Source: Thereva unica
Lineage: Eukaryota > Arthropoda > Insecta > Diptera > Therevidae
Assembly: GCA_949987705.1 (NCBI GenBank)
Contig: OX465282.1
Coordinates: 91,066,070 to 91,130,069, forward strand
DNA length: 64,000 nucleotides
Reading direction: 5' to 3'
Numbering within the stretch: position 1 is the first letter of the stretch; each line of letters opens with the position of its first letter. A program made the translations under genes and the position numbers. This document shows positions 51,811 through 62,800 of the stretch, piece after piece. A model generated the notes under the pieces. It saw nothing but the letters and a program-made list of their open reading frames with translations, was not told the origin of the DNA and searched no databases.

Positions 51811-52050
51811 TATGCCCCCAACTTCTGTTATCTGGGTGTACTACAGTGATTATACAAACTACAATAATTTCGTACCGAAACTAACAATTTTAACGATAAA
51901 ATTATACACTTTGCATGCGTTGAAAATTAGCAAACTGTTATGTGGACCTTACTAAAAGAGGTAAAAGGAACTAATATGGGAATTTTTATGGGTAAATTGT
52001 AATTATTTATGCAGATAATGATCTTAAGTATAAATCTTCAAATAATAATA
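51811..52050 (+). repeat. 245-bp dispersed repeat, copy 2
   Basis: Copy of 24287-24532 that begins two bases after the hAT right end. Confidence 0.85.
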
Positions 52051-53060
52051 TAATCAATTTTTGAAGTGAAAACTTCTTTGCGTTGGGCACTTTTTGATAG
52101 GGGAAAATGTTATGGGTTCGCGTCACCGACATGCTCATGACTGGCGCACGCGCTCAATCGATTATAATCAAAAACTTTTTGATTTTGAATAAAAAAATAA
52201 ATCTGACCGCCTACTATTATTCAATTAAGTATCGAAAATGAAAATATAAAACCAGCCTTGATCCTGAAGATGTCTTCAGACGACTACAAAAGAAAAAAAA
52301 GACAAACGGATTATCAAATGGTACTGTTGGAAAATTGTGTTACGTAGAGAGAGATGAAAACCATGACATCATAAGAATTTGGATGAAATTTCCAAAACTA
52401 TGTGGACGAAAACGAGCTACAAAATCGAGGAATCTTAGTGTCCGCCTTAATCTTGACGATGATGCCTGTGCCAATCACTCCTCAGACATCATCCATACCA
52501 CTCAACTCAGACATCATCCATACCACTCAATAACAATCAAGGGTCGCGCAAGCGACCCGGCCGTTGCAAGGTTAAAAAGGTTATACATATAAAATAATAA
52601 ATTTTAAAATAATATAAAAAATAAATCAATTTAAAATAATAAAAAATAAATCAATAAAAAAAATTAAAAAAAGAAAAATAAAAAACAAAGAAAAAGAATC
52701 AAAGTCCAAGAAAGGACGCGCTGCGCGACTATACTTACGCGAGTTTGGCCCCGTTAATCGTTGTGTCTCTCTCTACCCTAAACCATTTTCAGTTTTCAAG
52801 ATAAGGAAAGAGAGAGGCCAGCGAGAAACGACTTTCGTCTCCGCGCCATAAGTGACACCTTGCGGTCGAACCGTGAGACGTAAAACGTTGTCAAGGGTCG
52901 CGGAATACTAGATTCTATGAAATTGACTTTTTGTATGTTTTTACTAAGTCTCCAGACATGGATTTTTTAAAACGTTTTTATTAGCTCGCTTTCTTGTCTG
53001 TCTGTTTGTCCGGTACAAATCTTGCAATCGATTTTTTGACTACTTCCGGTTCACCCTGAA
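52051..53060. other. No supported gene; short tandem duplication and hairpin
   Basis: A ~25-bp duplication (CAGACATCATCCATACCACTC) lies at 52481-52531. A small hairpin GGGTCGC-GCAA-GCGACCC lies near 52545. An A-rich stretch spans 52580-52700. An 85-codon frame at 52335 has no recognisable feature. Confidence 0.45.
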
Positions 53061-55945
53061 ATTTTGCACACAGCTTCAGCTCCGATGACAATACAATATG
53101 GTATACTCATTATACCGTTAGATCAATGGCGGAGGACTCTAGAAGACGGATTACTGTTTTCTTCTCGGAACAAATTTTGCATTCGATTTTTCAAATACTT
53201 CCGGATATCCTATCATGGTGAAATTTTGCACACAGCTTTAGCTGTGATTACAATGCAATATGGTACATACCTTTAGTCCATGGAGGCCGTCTCAGGAGGG
53301 CGGATTGAAATATTCTTCACAAACCCTTCGACATGGATATCAAATGAAATGGTATGATAAGTAGAACACCATAAGCAATATAGTATACTCAATTTATCGT
53401 TTGGTCCATGGCGGTCATCTCCAGAGGGCGGATTACCGTTTTCTTCACAACCCCCTCTATATGGGTATCAAATGAAAGGGCATCATAAGACGAATGCAAC
53501 AAGCCATGTCCTTAGATCCATGGCAGACTCCTCAGGAGGGTGGGTTACCATTCTCTTCAAAACCCTTTCGACATGGGTATCAAATGAAAGGGTCTCGACA
53601 TGGGTATCAAATGAAAGGGTATGATAAGTCGAATGCAATAAGCTATGTCTTTAGATCCATGGCGGCCTCCTCAGGAGGGTGGGTTACCATTCTCTTCAGA
53701 GCCCTTTCGACATGGGTATCAAATGAAAGGGTATGATAATTAGAAAACAATAAGCAATATAGTATACTCAATATTTCGTTTGGTCCATGGCGGCCACCTC
53801 AAGAGGACGGATTAACATTTTCTTCACAACCCCCTCGACATGGGTATCAAACGAAAGGGCATCATAAGTAATGCAATAAGCTATGTCTTTAGATCCTTGG
53901 CCACCTCCTCAGGAGGGCCGGTTACCATTCTCTTCAGAACCCTTTCGACATGGGTATCAAATGAAAGGGTATGATAAGTAAAACACCATAAGCAATACAA
54001 TATACTCAGAACATCATTAGGTCCATGGCGGCCTCCTCAGGAGGGTGGGTTACCATTCTCTTCAAAACCCTTTCGACGTGGGTATCAAATGAAAGGGTGT
54101 GATAAGTAGAATACCATAACCAATATAGTATACTCAATATTTCGTTTGGTCCATGGCGGCCATCTCAAGAGGACGGATTAACATTTTCTTCACAACCCCC
54201 TCGACATGGGTATCAAACGAAAAGGCATCATAAGTAATGCAATAAGCTATGTCTTTAGATCCATGGCCACCTCCTCAGGAGGGCCGGTTACCAATCTCTT
54301 CAGAACCCTTTTGACATGGGTATCAAAAGAAAGGGTATGATAAGTAAAACACCATAAGCAATACAATATACTCAGAACATCATTAGGTCCATGGCGGCCT
54401 CTTCAGGAGGGTCGGTTACCATTCTCTTCAGAACCCTTTCGACATGGGTATCAAATGAAAGGCTATGATAAGTAGAATACCATAAGCAATATAATATACT
54501 CAATATTTCGTTTGGTCCATGGCGGCCATCTCGAGGACGGATTAACATTTTCTTCACAACCCCCTCGACATGGGTATCAAACGAAAAGGCATCATAAGTA
54601 ATGCAATAAGCTATGTCTTTAGATCCATGGCCACCTCCTCAGGAGGGCCGGTTACCATTCTCTTCAGAACCCTTTCGACATAGGTATCAAATGAAAGGGT
54701 ATGATAAGTAAAACACCATAAGCAATACAATATACTCAGAACATCAAGAGGGTCCATGGTGGCCGCCTCAGGAGGGTGGGTTACCATTCTCTTCAGAACC
54801 CTTTCGACATGGGTATCAAATGAAAGGGTATGATAAGTAGAATACCATAAGCAATATAGTATACTCAATATTTCGTTTGGTCCATGGCGGCCATCTCAAG
54901 AGGACGGATTAACATTTCTTTCAGAACCCCCTCGACATGGGTATCAAACGAAAGGCCATCAAAAGTAATGCAATAAGGTATGTCTTTAGATCCATGGCGA
55001 CCTCCTCAGGGGGTGCGGTTACCATTCTCTTCAGAACACTTTCGACATGGGTATAAAATGAAAGGGTATGATAAGTAAAACACCATAAGCAATACAATAT
55101 ACTCAGAACATCATTAGGTCCATGGTGGCCTCCTCAGGAGGGTGGGTTACCATTCTCTTCAGAACCCTTTCGACATGGGTATCAAATGAAAGGGTATGAT
55201 AAGTAGAATACCATAAGCAATATAGTATACTCAATATTTCGTTTGGTCCATGGCAGCCATCTCAAGAGGACGGATTAACATTTCTTTCAGAACCCCCTCG
55301 ACATGGGTATCAAACGAAAGGCCATCAAAAGTAATGCAATAAGCTATGTCTTTAGATCCATGGCGACCTCCTCAGGAGGGCCGGTTACCATTCTCTTCAG
55401 AACACTTTTGACATGGGTATCAAATGAAAGGGTATGATAAGTAAAACACCATAAGCAATACAATATACTCAGAACATCATTAGGTCCATGGCGGCCTCCT
55501 CAGGAGGGTCGGTTACCATTCTCTTCAGAACCCTTTCGACATGGGTATCAAATGAAAGGGTATGATAAGTAGAATACCATAAGCAATATAGTATACTCAA
55601 TATTTCGTTTGGTCCATGGCGGCCATCTCAAGAGGACGGATTAACATTTCTTTCAGAACCCCCTCGACATGGGTATCAAACGAAAGGCCATCAAAAGTAA
55701 TGCAATAAGCTATGTCTTTAGATCCATGGCGACCTCCTCAGGGGGGCCGGTTACCATTCTCGTCAGAACACTTTCGACATGGGTATAAAATGAAAGGGTA
55801 TGATAAGTAAAACACCATAAGCAATACAATATACTCAGAACATCATTAGGTCCATGGTGGCCTCCTCAGGAGGGTGGGTTACCATTCTCTTCAGAACCCT
55901 TTCGACATGGGTATCAAATGAAAGGGTATGATAAGTAGAAACTAT
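53060..55945 (-). repeat. Satellite array 2 with 366-bp higher-order repeat
   Basis: Same family as array 1 in opposite orientation (GTCCATGGCGGCC, AGGAGGGTGGGTTACCATT, CCTTTCGACATGGGTATCAAATGAAAGG read on the plus strand). Marker TTGGTCCATGGC occurs at 53781, 54147, 54513, 54878, 55244 and 55610, a period of 365-366 bp made of three unlike monomers of about 113, 127 and 126 bp. The first ~700 bp are more diverged. Open frames in it are artefacts. Confidence 0.93.
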
Positions 55946-56188
55946 CCGTACATAAATAGGCGAGATATTTCTGTAGTTCATATTATCTAATTAATGTTGA
56001 AAAAACTTCCAAAATTACCTCAAAAAGGTAAATGAATCACGTCGCAAGGTTTCGCGCTTTTCTGTCATCAATCTCCCTATTTCGATATTTCTATAATTAT
56101 TGTCATTATTGTATTGTTATTGCTTTTAATTTTGCTTAAGCTTTCTTTTTTAAAAATTGAAATTATTTTCAACAAAAGAAGTGAAATC

Positions 56189-56199
56189 AATTATTACGT
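56189..56199 (+). repeat. Target-site duplication, 5' copy
   Basis: AATTATTACGT here and again at 60846-60856, bracketing the LINE. The first A residues are ambiguous with the poly(A) tail. Confidence 0.85.
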
Positions 56200-56287
56200 C
56201 GAGTTCCCACTTGACATCGGTAACGAACGGTCGTATTCCGCAAGTGCTCCGCAGCCAAATTATTTTTCCGCCACAGCCATAATTATC

Positions 56288-56383
56288 AAAAGTGCAGTTC
56301 TATCAAATTTCGCTCAGTTCACCTGTGCAAGTGACAAAAGTGCAGTGTTATCATTTCCGCTCAGTGCACCGGTGCAAGTGAAA
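56288..56383 (+). promoter_or_regulatory. Tandem ~48-bp units in the LINE 5' UTR
   Basis: Two units from 56288 and 56336 share AAAAGTGCAG, TATCA, CGCTCAGT.CACC.GTGCAAGTGA. Tandem 5' units often carry the internal promoter of LINEs; here that is inference. Confidence 0.5.
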
Positions 56384-56435
56384 TTTCTTGTTCACGTTTA
56401 GCAGTCGGGGGCATGTGCCGTGAGCAAACGCGGCA

Positions 56436-57758
56436 ATGCTTATGAACTCGATTAACCCCAAAGACCCGATCGGAAAGACTAGTGCTTATGTAAGCAGTCC
56501 GCATAAAGTGCAAAATAATGTAAACGAACAAAACCAAGAAATGGAAACCGAAGCTAGCAACAAGACAACAAAACCCGAGAGCAACGCTCCCACTGGGATC
56601 CAGCGATACTTCAACATCGTAGCCAGCGCCGATAAACGTAAACGTAGCCCTCCCAGCCCTAAGCCCGCAACAGCAGCAAAGATCCCTAAGACACAAATCG
56701 CCTCATCAAGTAACAGGTACGCCTTATTAGATGTTGATCTAGACGAACCTGCACCCCAATATAAACCGCCACCAATCTACATCCGCGAACAAAGCGGCAA
56801 CGCTCTTATCAAAGGTATTAACGAAACTATTGGTAAAGACTCCTACTACATAGTTGACCTAAAAAAGGGGGAAATCAAAGAAACAAAAGTACAAGTAAGT
56901 AATGAAGTAGCTTATACCCAAGTAGTTAACTGGCTTAACCGCAATGGAAAAAAATTTTATACCTATCAAATGAAAAGTGCAAAGGGGTTACGCGTAGTCC
57001 TAAAAGGTATAGACCACAACGTCGATACAAACGAAATCAAAAATGACCTAGAACAGCAAGGCTTCAAAATAAAATCAGTAAATAATATTTTTAACAAAAA
57101 CAAACAGCCTCAACCAATGTTTAGAGTAGAACTGGAACCCGACTGCAGCAAACTCCCCAAAGGCAGAGTTCACCCCATATTCGACGTTAAATTCGTCTTA
57201 AATCGCAAAATATCCGTAGAAGAGCCATATAAAAGATCTACCCCAATACAATGCCAAAACTGTCAAGAGTTTGGGCATTCAAAAACATACTGCAAACTAA
57301 CTAGTGTCTGTGTAGCCTGTGGTGAATGCCACCCGGTTAGCGAGTGTATCAAAAACAAGAATGATCCCAACCTAAAGAAATGCAGCAACTGCAATGGCAA
57401 CCATACCGCAAATTACAGGGGCTGCCCAGTTTACATAACAATTAACTGCAGCAAAACCCAAATGAGCAGCAAGCATCCCCTCTTAAATCCGCCCCTAAAC
57501 CAGCATACACCTACATATCAAAGCGCACCAACCTCAAACACCCCTGACATCCAACAATCAACGTACAACAACCCGAACACATATGCAAACGTACTCAAAA
57601 ACAACCTCAATCAACAAACAGGCACACAACAGGACAACATCATCCAAATCCTCATGGCCCTCTCTGCAAATATACAACAGCTAACCATAACAATGCAGCA
57701 GATGCAGAACACTCTAAATAAGCAAACAGATTTACTAACTAAGATACTAAAACCATGA
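56436..57758 (+). CDS. Jockey-type LINE ORF1 (Gag-like, CCHC)
   Basis: 440 residues. After a disordered basic/Pro-rich start come an RRM/PRE_C2HC-type domain (YTYQMKSAKGLRVVLKGID near residues 170-190, DLEQQGFKIKSVNNI, FVLNRKISVEEPYKRS) and three Cys/His knuckles (CQNCQEFGHSKTYC, CVACGECHPVSEC, CSNCNGNHTANYRGC). The C-terminal end is Gln/Asn-rich with a coiled-coil-like stretch. It binds the element RNA and acts as nucleic-acid chaperone. The stop TGA overlaps the ORF2 ATG (ATGA at 57755-57758), suggesting coupled translation. Confidence 0.92.
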   Translation: MLMNSINPKDPIGKTSAYVSSPHKVQNNVNEQNQEMETEASNKTTKPESNAPTGIQRYFNIVASADKRKRSPPSPKPATAAKIPKTQIASSSNRYALLDVDLDEPAPQYKPPPIYIREQSGNALIKGINETIGKDSYYIVDLKKGEIKETKVQVSNEVAYTQVVNWLNRNGKKFYTYQMKSAKGLRVVLKGIDHNVDTNEIKNDLEQQGFKIKSVNNIFNKNKQPQPMFRVELEPDCSKLPKGRVHPIFDVKFVLNRKISVEEPYKRSTPIQCQNCQEFGHSKTYCKLTSVCVACGECHPVSECIKNKNDPNLKKCSNCNGNHTANYRGCPVYITINCSKTQMSSKHPLLNPPLNQHTPTYQSAPTSNTPDIQQSTYNNPNTYANVLKNNLNQQTGTQQDNIIQILMALSANIQQLTITMQQMQNTLNKQTDLLTKILKP

Positions 57759-60259
57759 ATCAACTAACAATAGCCCAATGGAACGCGAACGGCATTAAAA
57801 GCCATTTACTGGAATTAGAGCTCTTCATCAATAACAACTCAATAGATATCATGCTTGTCTCTGAAACTCACTTAACCAGCAAAAATAAATGCAAAATTCC
57901 AGGTTTCAAATGCTACACTACCAACCACCCAGAAGACAAATCGCATGGCGGCACCGCAATATTTGTAAAAAATAGAATAAAACACCATCCAATTGTGAAC
58001 AGCAAACACGATTATATACATTATACTGCAATCAACATAAGTGAAACAACATCTAACTTCAACATAGCGGCAGTTTACTGCCCACCTAGGTTTCCTATAT
58101 CTACAGCCCAATTCGACGCATTCTTTAACTCACTTGGCCCCCGTTTCTTGGCCATAGGCGACTACAATGCGAAATCCCCCTATTGGGGCGCTCGCCTCAC
58201 AACACATAAAGGCAATCAGCTCCTAAAGTCCATCTGCAAAAATAACCTGTCTTGTTCAGCCGGTGGTCTCCCCACATACTGGCCGACGGATAGAAAAAAA
58301 ATTCCGGACATCATAGATTTCTGCGTTTATAAAAACTTCAACCCCAACCAACTATCTGCCAAAACGACTTTGGACTTATCATCCGATCACGCTCCCACCA
58401 TCTTCACCCTCACCAGCACTCCCGCATTCACCGCCAAACCTCAAGCCCTCACTAATCATAGAACAAACTGGACCAAATACCAAAAACTAATGGAAAAATC
58501 ATTCTGCCCACACATTAACCTAAAATCAAAAGCAGATATTGACAACGCTTTGAACTACCTAAATCACACCATCAAAGAATGCGCAGAGATCGCGACGCCA
58601 GCAACAAGGGAACTACCTCCTGACAGAACACCAAACCATCTCAATAAGCCTACACTGGATCTGCTAAAAATCAAAAGAAAATCCAAAGCTAGATGGCAAC
58701 AAACTAGATCTCCCGAAGCTAAAAGTGCACTAAACCAAGCCACTAGGTCTCTCAAGGCCAAAATCGCGATGGACAAAAACGAAGGCATTAAGGAGTTCGT
58801 ATCTGGGCTAAACCACCTCCCAGACACTAATTATTCTATCTGGAAGGTCACAAAACGCATAAGTAAACCTATCCTCCCGGACACCCCAATCAGGAACACC
58901 GATGGAAATTGGGTTACAAGCCCAGAAGAAAAAGCGGAAAAATTCGCACAGCATCTGGCCAAAGTTTTTAAACCTATTATTACAGCACAACCTAACAATC
59001 AAACCAATAGTAGTACAAGTACCTCAAGACCAATAAAATTCACTATTAAGGACGTCCATTCAAAGATAGCAAACATCAACCCAGCTAAATCACCGGGACA
59101 CGACGGAATCACAGGCAGACTTATCAGAGCTCTTCCTATGTCTAGCATTCTCGGAATTACACACATATTCAACGCTATACTTCGTCTCAATTATTTCCCT
59201 GATACCTGGAAAATGTCTAACATTATCATCATACCCAAACCTGGCAAGGACAAATCCAAAATTGACTCCTACAGACCAATCAGCCTACTACCTATACTAT
59301 CAAAAATATTCGAAAAACTCCTATTAGAAAAAATCCAAACGGCACTAAAGTCTCGCCAAATCATACCAGATCATCAATTCGGCTTTCGCAACAACCACAG
59401 CACTATTGAACAGGTTCACAAGATAGTCAACGAAATCAAAACAGCATTTGAAGGTAAAAAATACTGCGTAGGACTATTTCTCGATGTGGCACAGGCCTTT
59501 GACAAGGTTTGGCATGAAGGACTGCTGCTCAAAACAGAAAAATTACTCCCACCCAAATTCCATGGTATTCTAAATAGCTATATCAAAGGTAGACACTTTA
59601 GAGTAAAATACAACAACCATCTTAGCAAACCATATCCCATCCAAGCAGGCGTACCCCAAGGTAGTGTGCTAGGCCCAACACTCTACCTAATGTATACAGC
59701 AGACTTACCAACAAATAGGCACTTCATAACCACCACTTTTGCCGATGACACCGCTATCCTTATAACCCATCCGAATCCACAAACTGCACGCAGAGAGCTC
59801 CAAACCCACGTAGACCAAATAATAGCCTGGGCAGATAAATGGGGTATCAAACTCAACGAAAAAAAATGTGAGCAGATTACCTTCACTCTAAGAACAGCCA
59901 CTTGTAAGCCTATCCTAATCAACAATAAACCGGTAACAACCAAGAACGAGGTCAGATACCTAGGGCTACACCTAGATAGAAGACTTATGTGGAAATCGCA
60001 CATAAACAAAAAGTGCGAACAGCTAAAACTAGCCTTCAATAACCTCTACTGGCTACTTCATAAAAACTCTAAACTGGGGTTAGACACGAAAATTGCATTA
60101 TACAAAGCCATTCTAAAACCCATATGGACCTATGGACTCCAGCTATGGGGTGCAACAAAAACATCCAACCTGGGCAAAGTGCAACGTGCCCAGACAAAAA
60201 TCATCAGAGCTATTCTAGGTGCCCCAAGATACGTACGCAATGAAATTACTGCTAAATGA
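57755..60259 (+). CDS. Jockey-type LINE ORF2: AP-endonuclease and RT
   Basis: 834 residues. The endonuclease (1-225) has IAQWNANG, MLVSETHL (catalytic Glu), GDYNAKSPYWG and LSSDHAPTIF (Asp-His). The RT (about 430-720) has IIIIPKPGKDKSKIDSYRPI, FGFRNNHSTIEQV, GLFLDVAQAFDKVWHEGLL, AGVPQGSVLGPTLYLMY and TTFADDTAIL. The thumb carries YLGLHLDRRLMWKSHI and TYGLQLWG. The frame stops at 60259 after GAPRYVRN; the usual C-terminal end continues in the +1 frame (60219-60455: NTVEQEAAKLSRNY, RLKRCDP), so one base near 60254 is out. Enzymatic parts are intact. Confidence 0.92.
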   Translation: MNQLTIAQWNANGIKSHLLELELFINNNSIDIMLVSETHLTSKNKCKIPGFKCYTTNHPEDKSHGGTAIFVKNRIKHHPIVNSKHDYIHYTAINISETTSNFNIAAVYCPPRFPISTAQFDAFFNSLGPRFLAIGDYNAKSPYWGARLTTHKGNQLLKSICKNNLSCSAGGLPTYWPTDRKKIPDIIDFCVYKNFNPNQLSAKTTLDLSSDHAPTIFTLTSTPAFTAKPQALTNHRTNWTKYQKLMEKSFCPHINLKSKADIDNALNYLNHTIKECAEIATPATRELPPDRTPNHLNKPTLDLLKIKRKSKARWQQTRSPEAKSALNQATRSLKAKIAMDKNEGIKEFVSGLNHLPDTNYSIWKVTKRISKPILPDTPIRNTDGNWVTSPEEKAEKFAQHLAKVFKPIITAQPNNQTNSSTSTSRPIKFTIKDVHSKIANINPAKSPGHDGITGRLIRALPMSSILGITHIFNAILRLNYFPDTWKMSNIIIIPKPGKDKSKIDSYRPISLLPILSKIFEKLLLEKIQTALKSRQIIPDHQFGFRNNHSTIEQVHKIVNEIKTAFEGKKYCVGLFLDVAQAFDKVWHEGLLLKTEKLLPPKFHGILNSYIKGRHFRVKYNNHLSKPYPIQAGVPQGSVLGPTLYLMYTADLPTNRHFITTTFADDTAILITHPNPQTARRELQTHVDQIIAWADKWGIKLNEKKCEQITFTLRTATCKPILINNKPVTTKNEVRYLGLHLDRRLMWKSHINKKCEQLKLAFNNLYWLLHKNSKLGLDTKIALYKAILKPIWTYGLQLWGATKTSNLGKVQRAQTKIIRAILGAPRYVRNEITAK

Positions 60260-60447
60260 CACAAATTTAAACACAGTTGAACAAGAAGCTGCCAAGCTCA
60301 GCAGGAACTACACAGCACGTTTGGCCATTCACCCCAACATTACAGCAAGACAAATTTTAAGGTCAAGCAAATTCCGCCGGCTTAAGCGATGTGACCCTCT
60401 GGAAATCCCATATAAACTCACCACTCTGCAATCCACCTCCAGTAACA

Positions 60448-60675
60448 ATGGGTAACCATCAAACAAAACAGGTAGACAACACCGGGGAGATCATCAACTC
60501 TGTGGTGGTTAGCCCCGTCGATATAAACTCGACACGGATCGAGACAACTCTAATTATACTCACCGCCCTTGACGGGACCAACTTGGTATACCAGCTCTAC
60601 AAGGACTATAGACGGTCGCTAAAGAGGAAATACCAGGGCAATGGGACTTCCAACGGTTCTGGGAACTGCGCCTAA
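60448..60675 (+). CDS. Candidate LINE ORF3, small myristoylation-type protein
   Basis: 75 residues starting MGNHQTKQ: Gly2 with Thr6 fits the N-myristoylation consensus, and the ATG context (ACAATGG) is strong. A central VVVSPVDI stretch and a hydrophobic IETTLIILTAL segment are followed by a basic YKDYRRSLKRKY end and a Gly/Asn/Ser tail. The ATG overlaps the stop of the shifted ORF2 tail (60453-60455), repeating the overlap style of ORF1/ORF2. The frame is also open upstream to 60391, but that ATG is within ORF2 coding. I do not know the function; membrane association is inferred. It could still be 3' UTR. Confidence 0.5.
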   Translation: MGNHQTKQVDNTGEIINSVVVSPVDINSTRIETTLIILTALDGTNLVYQLYKDYRRSLKRKYQGNGTSNGSGNCA

Positions 60676-60814
60676 CACCACCAGCAAAGGAAATCAGTTT
60701 CCTCGTGATACCAATTAACTGTCCGCACTGGCGAAATAGTTAATAATTGTACTAGTTTTTAAGAATTGATGTAACTTATGCTAGAGGCCATGTGAGGCCT
60801 AATACATAAATAAC

Positions 60815-60847
60815 AATAAAGGTTTTTCAAAAAAAAAAAAAAAAAAA
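60815..60847 (+). terminator. LINE poly(A) signal and tail
   Basis: AATAAA at 60815-60820, then GGTTTTTC and 19 A (60829-60847), followed by the target duplication. Confidence 0.85.
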
Positions 60848-60856
60848 TTATTACGT

Positions 60857-61540
60857 AACAAGTCGTTTGTTTTTTTATATTAGGTGCAACAAAAAATCAG
60901 GGGGCCTGTATTAAACAAGATTTAAAGGTTGAACAAAGCCGAACTCAATAAGTTATTAATTTATTTATCTTTCGTCTGTAAAATGTTTTTTGTTTAGGAG
61001 AATCAGTTTTTTTTTCATGATGGAAAATTGTTTTAATTTAATTGAAGAATGTAACATCGATTTGGAAGTTCTAAGTATATTCAAGATGCCCGCGATTTCA
61101 AAATTTTCAAAAATTTTCTACTAACTTAAACTATATGTGATATATTCAAGTAAATAAAACAATGCACTATCCGTACATAAATATATGATCGTTATGTATT
61201 ACAACACACTTGACCCAAATTAGACAAATTTACGATCCCACAACACCTTGCTGCCGCGCTTTTTTCGAAAGGTTACGGTCCTGTGATAGAAATATTTGAA
61301 TATAATTTATGTCTTGTATAATGATATACTATTTTTTTCGCAATATGTCGCCAGAATCACGTCAAATAACAAATTCTAATAAAAAATTTGTATACGATAC
61401 ATTCTAACGAATGTTTCGACAAGTTCAAAGAAAAACGATTGTTTATAAGTTCATTCTTTTTTTTACTTAGAAATTTTCACCGTTAAATTTTTTGAATTTG
61501 TTTTCCTGGAAAAGGTATAAATTATTATTATTATTATTAT
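60857..61540. other. No gene seen
   Basis: AT-rich flank between the LINE target duplication and the next LINE tail. Confidence 0.4.
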
Positions 61541-62650
61541 TTATTAGCATTGCTTGTACAAAAGAAAGATTCTTAAATTAGTACAATAAACGAAGGAAAA
61601 AAAAAATACAAAATGGAAAATTAATAGTAATAAAATAACCTACTTACTAACTAACATTAAAATATATCTTATAGTATACATAAATAATAATTAAGAAAAC
61701 AAAGATAAAGTAAGAAATAAAGATAAAGTAAAAAATAAAGATAAAAACAAATTATTACAGAAAGAGCAAAAAGAAAAAAAGAGAGAGAAAAAAAGAAAAA
61801 TTAAATTTGCAGTTTGAGAGAACTAGAGTGCAAGCAAATAGATAGATGGATAGTATTTGCATTTCAAGACGCTCTGCCCGTTAAGTATTCAAAAAGACGC
61901 CTTTTAAAAACACAGCTTGATTCAATAAATTGTAAACTATAAGGAAGAGTATTCCAAAGCAGAGCTGCATAAACAAAGTATGAACGTTGGCCTAGCATAG
62001 AACGAAACCGAGGAATAATTACATTATTATTTCTACGCGATTGCGAGAACTGGAGGTATTCAGAGAGGTAGGAGGGTTTTCGCCGTCTAAGTATATCATG
62101 AAAAAACATCAGCAACCTCAGGTCTTTATAAGTTTTTAAGGAACACCCCAAGACATTGTTCACAAAAGGCGTAGTGTGATCATACCGTCGTAGATTATAA
62201 ATAAAGCGTATGCAATCATTGTATGCGACTTCAATTTTCCGAGCACAAGAAGCGTCTAACGAGGGAAAGACTAAGTAGCCATGCATTAGATGGGGCAGGA
62301 GTAGCGCTTTTGCTAAGCGCAAACGAAGGGCGCAATTCATCAAGTTTCCATACAGACGGAGTTTCCTGAGAAGACAATAGGTTTTGCTCACTATATAACG
62401 GATATGGTCACAACAGGTCATATCATGGTTTAGAGTTACTCCGAGATTTTTAACACGATCTACACGCTGAATAGGATTGCCATTTAAAATGACTCTAGGA
62501 AAAACCAGTCTGGGGTTAACAGAGTGAGCTAAGACTAGATATTGCGACTTGCCTGGATTGAGTGATAGGCGATTCACCGAAGCCCAAAGAAGGACATTTT
62601 GTAAGTCCTCGGATAATTTTCGCACTCCTGACACCAATTGAATCACAAAA
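61515..62650 (-). mobile_element. 5'-truncated CR1/I-like LINE G with (TAA)n tail
   Basis: The minus strand carries only the RT end and C-terminal region, then an A-rich 3' UTR and a (TAA)n repeat (TTATTATT.. on the plus strand at 61517-61543), as in I-type LINEs. 5' truncation near 62650 abuts unrelated sequence. Confidence 0.75.
61864..62650 (-). pseudogene. LINE G RT C-terminal region, open frame
   Basis: An open frame of about 260 codons, without the catalytic palm. It starts after the YADD box with LLWASVNRLSLNPGKSQYLV, then NLGVTLNHDMTCCDHI, LRLRLAKALLLPHLMHGYLV, CIRFIYNLRRYDHTTPF, RSYFVYAALLWNTLPYSLQ and ends EYLTGRAS. The open codons at its start (to 62682) come from flanking DNA. 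Lack of stops suggests a young truncated insertion. Confidence 0.8.
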
Positions 62651-62800
62651 TTCGAAAAGGGCTCATGTCGGGTTTTTTCCAAAATTCACTTTTTCACTGA
62701 TTTTTGATATTCACGTATAGACTCATGTTCCATGAGCAAAAAGGACTGATATCTGCTCCCCAAAGTGGAAAAAACCACATGTCTTTCAAAAGTAATTTTT

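Larger units (their letters stand above)
56200..60847 (+). mobile_element. Complete Jockey-type LINE
   Basis: Full-length non-LTR element: 5' UTR, ORF1 (56436-57758), ORF2 (57755-60259 plus a shifted tail), a candidate ORF3 (60448-60675), poly(A) signal AATAAA at 60815-60820 and a 19-A tail (60829-60847), with an 11-bp target duplication on both sides. Only one frameshift is seen in ORF2, so it is a recent insertion. Confidence 0.9.

Noticed and set aside
52335..52592. 85-codon frame
   Set aside because: Runs over a short tandem duplication, no motif, no neighbours; chance frame.
54372..54868. Two minus-strand open frames in the satellite
   Set aside because: They repeat with the monomer period and have no independent support.
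53060..55945. CRISPR-like array of repeats and spacers
   Set aside because: Whole 113-127 bp monomers are repeated without unique spacers, in a eukaryotic transposon-rich context; it is a satellite.
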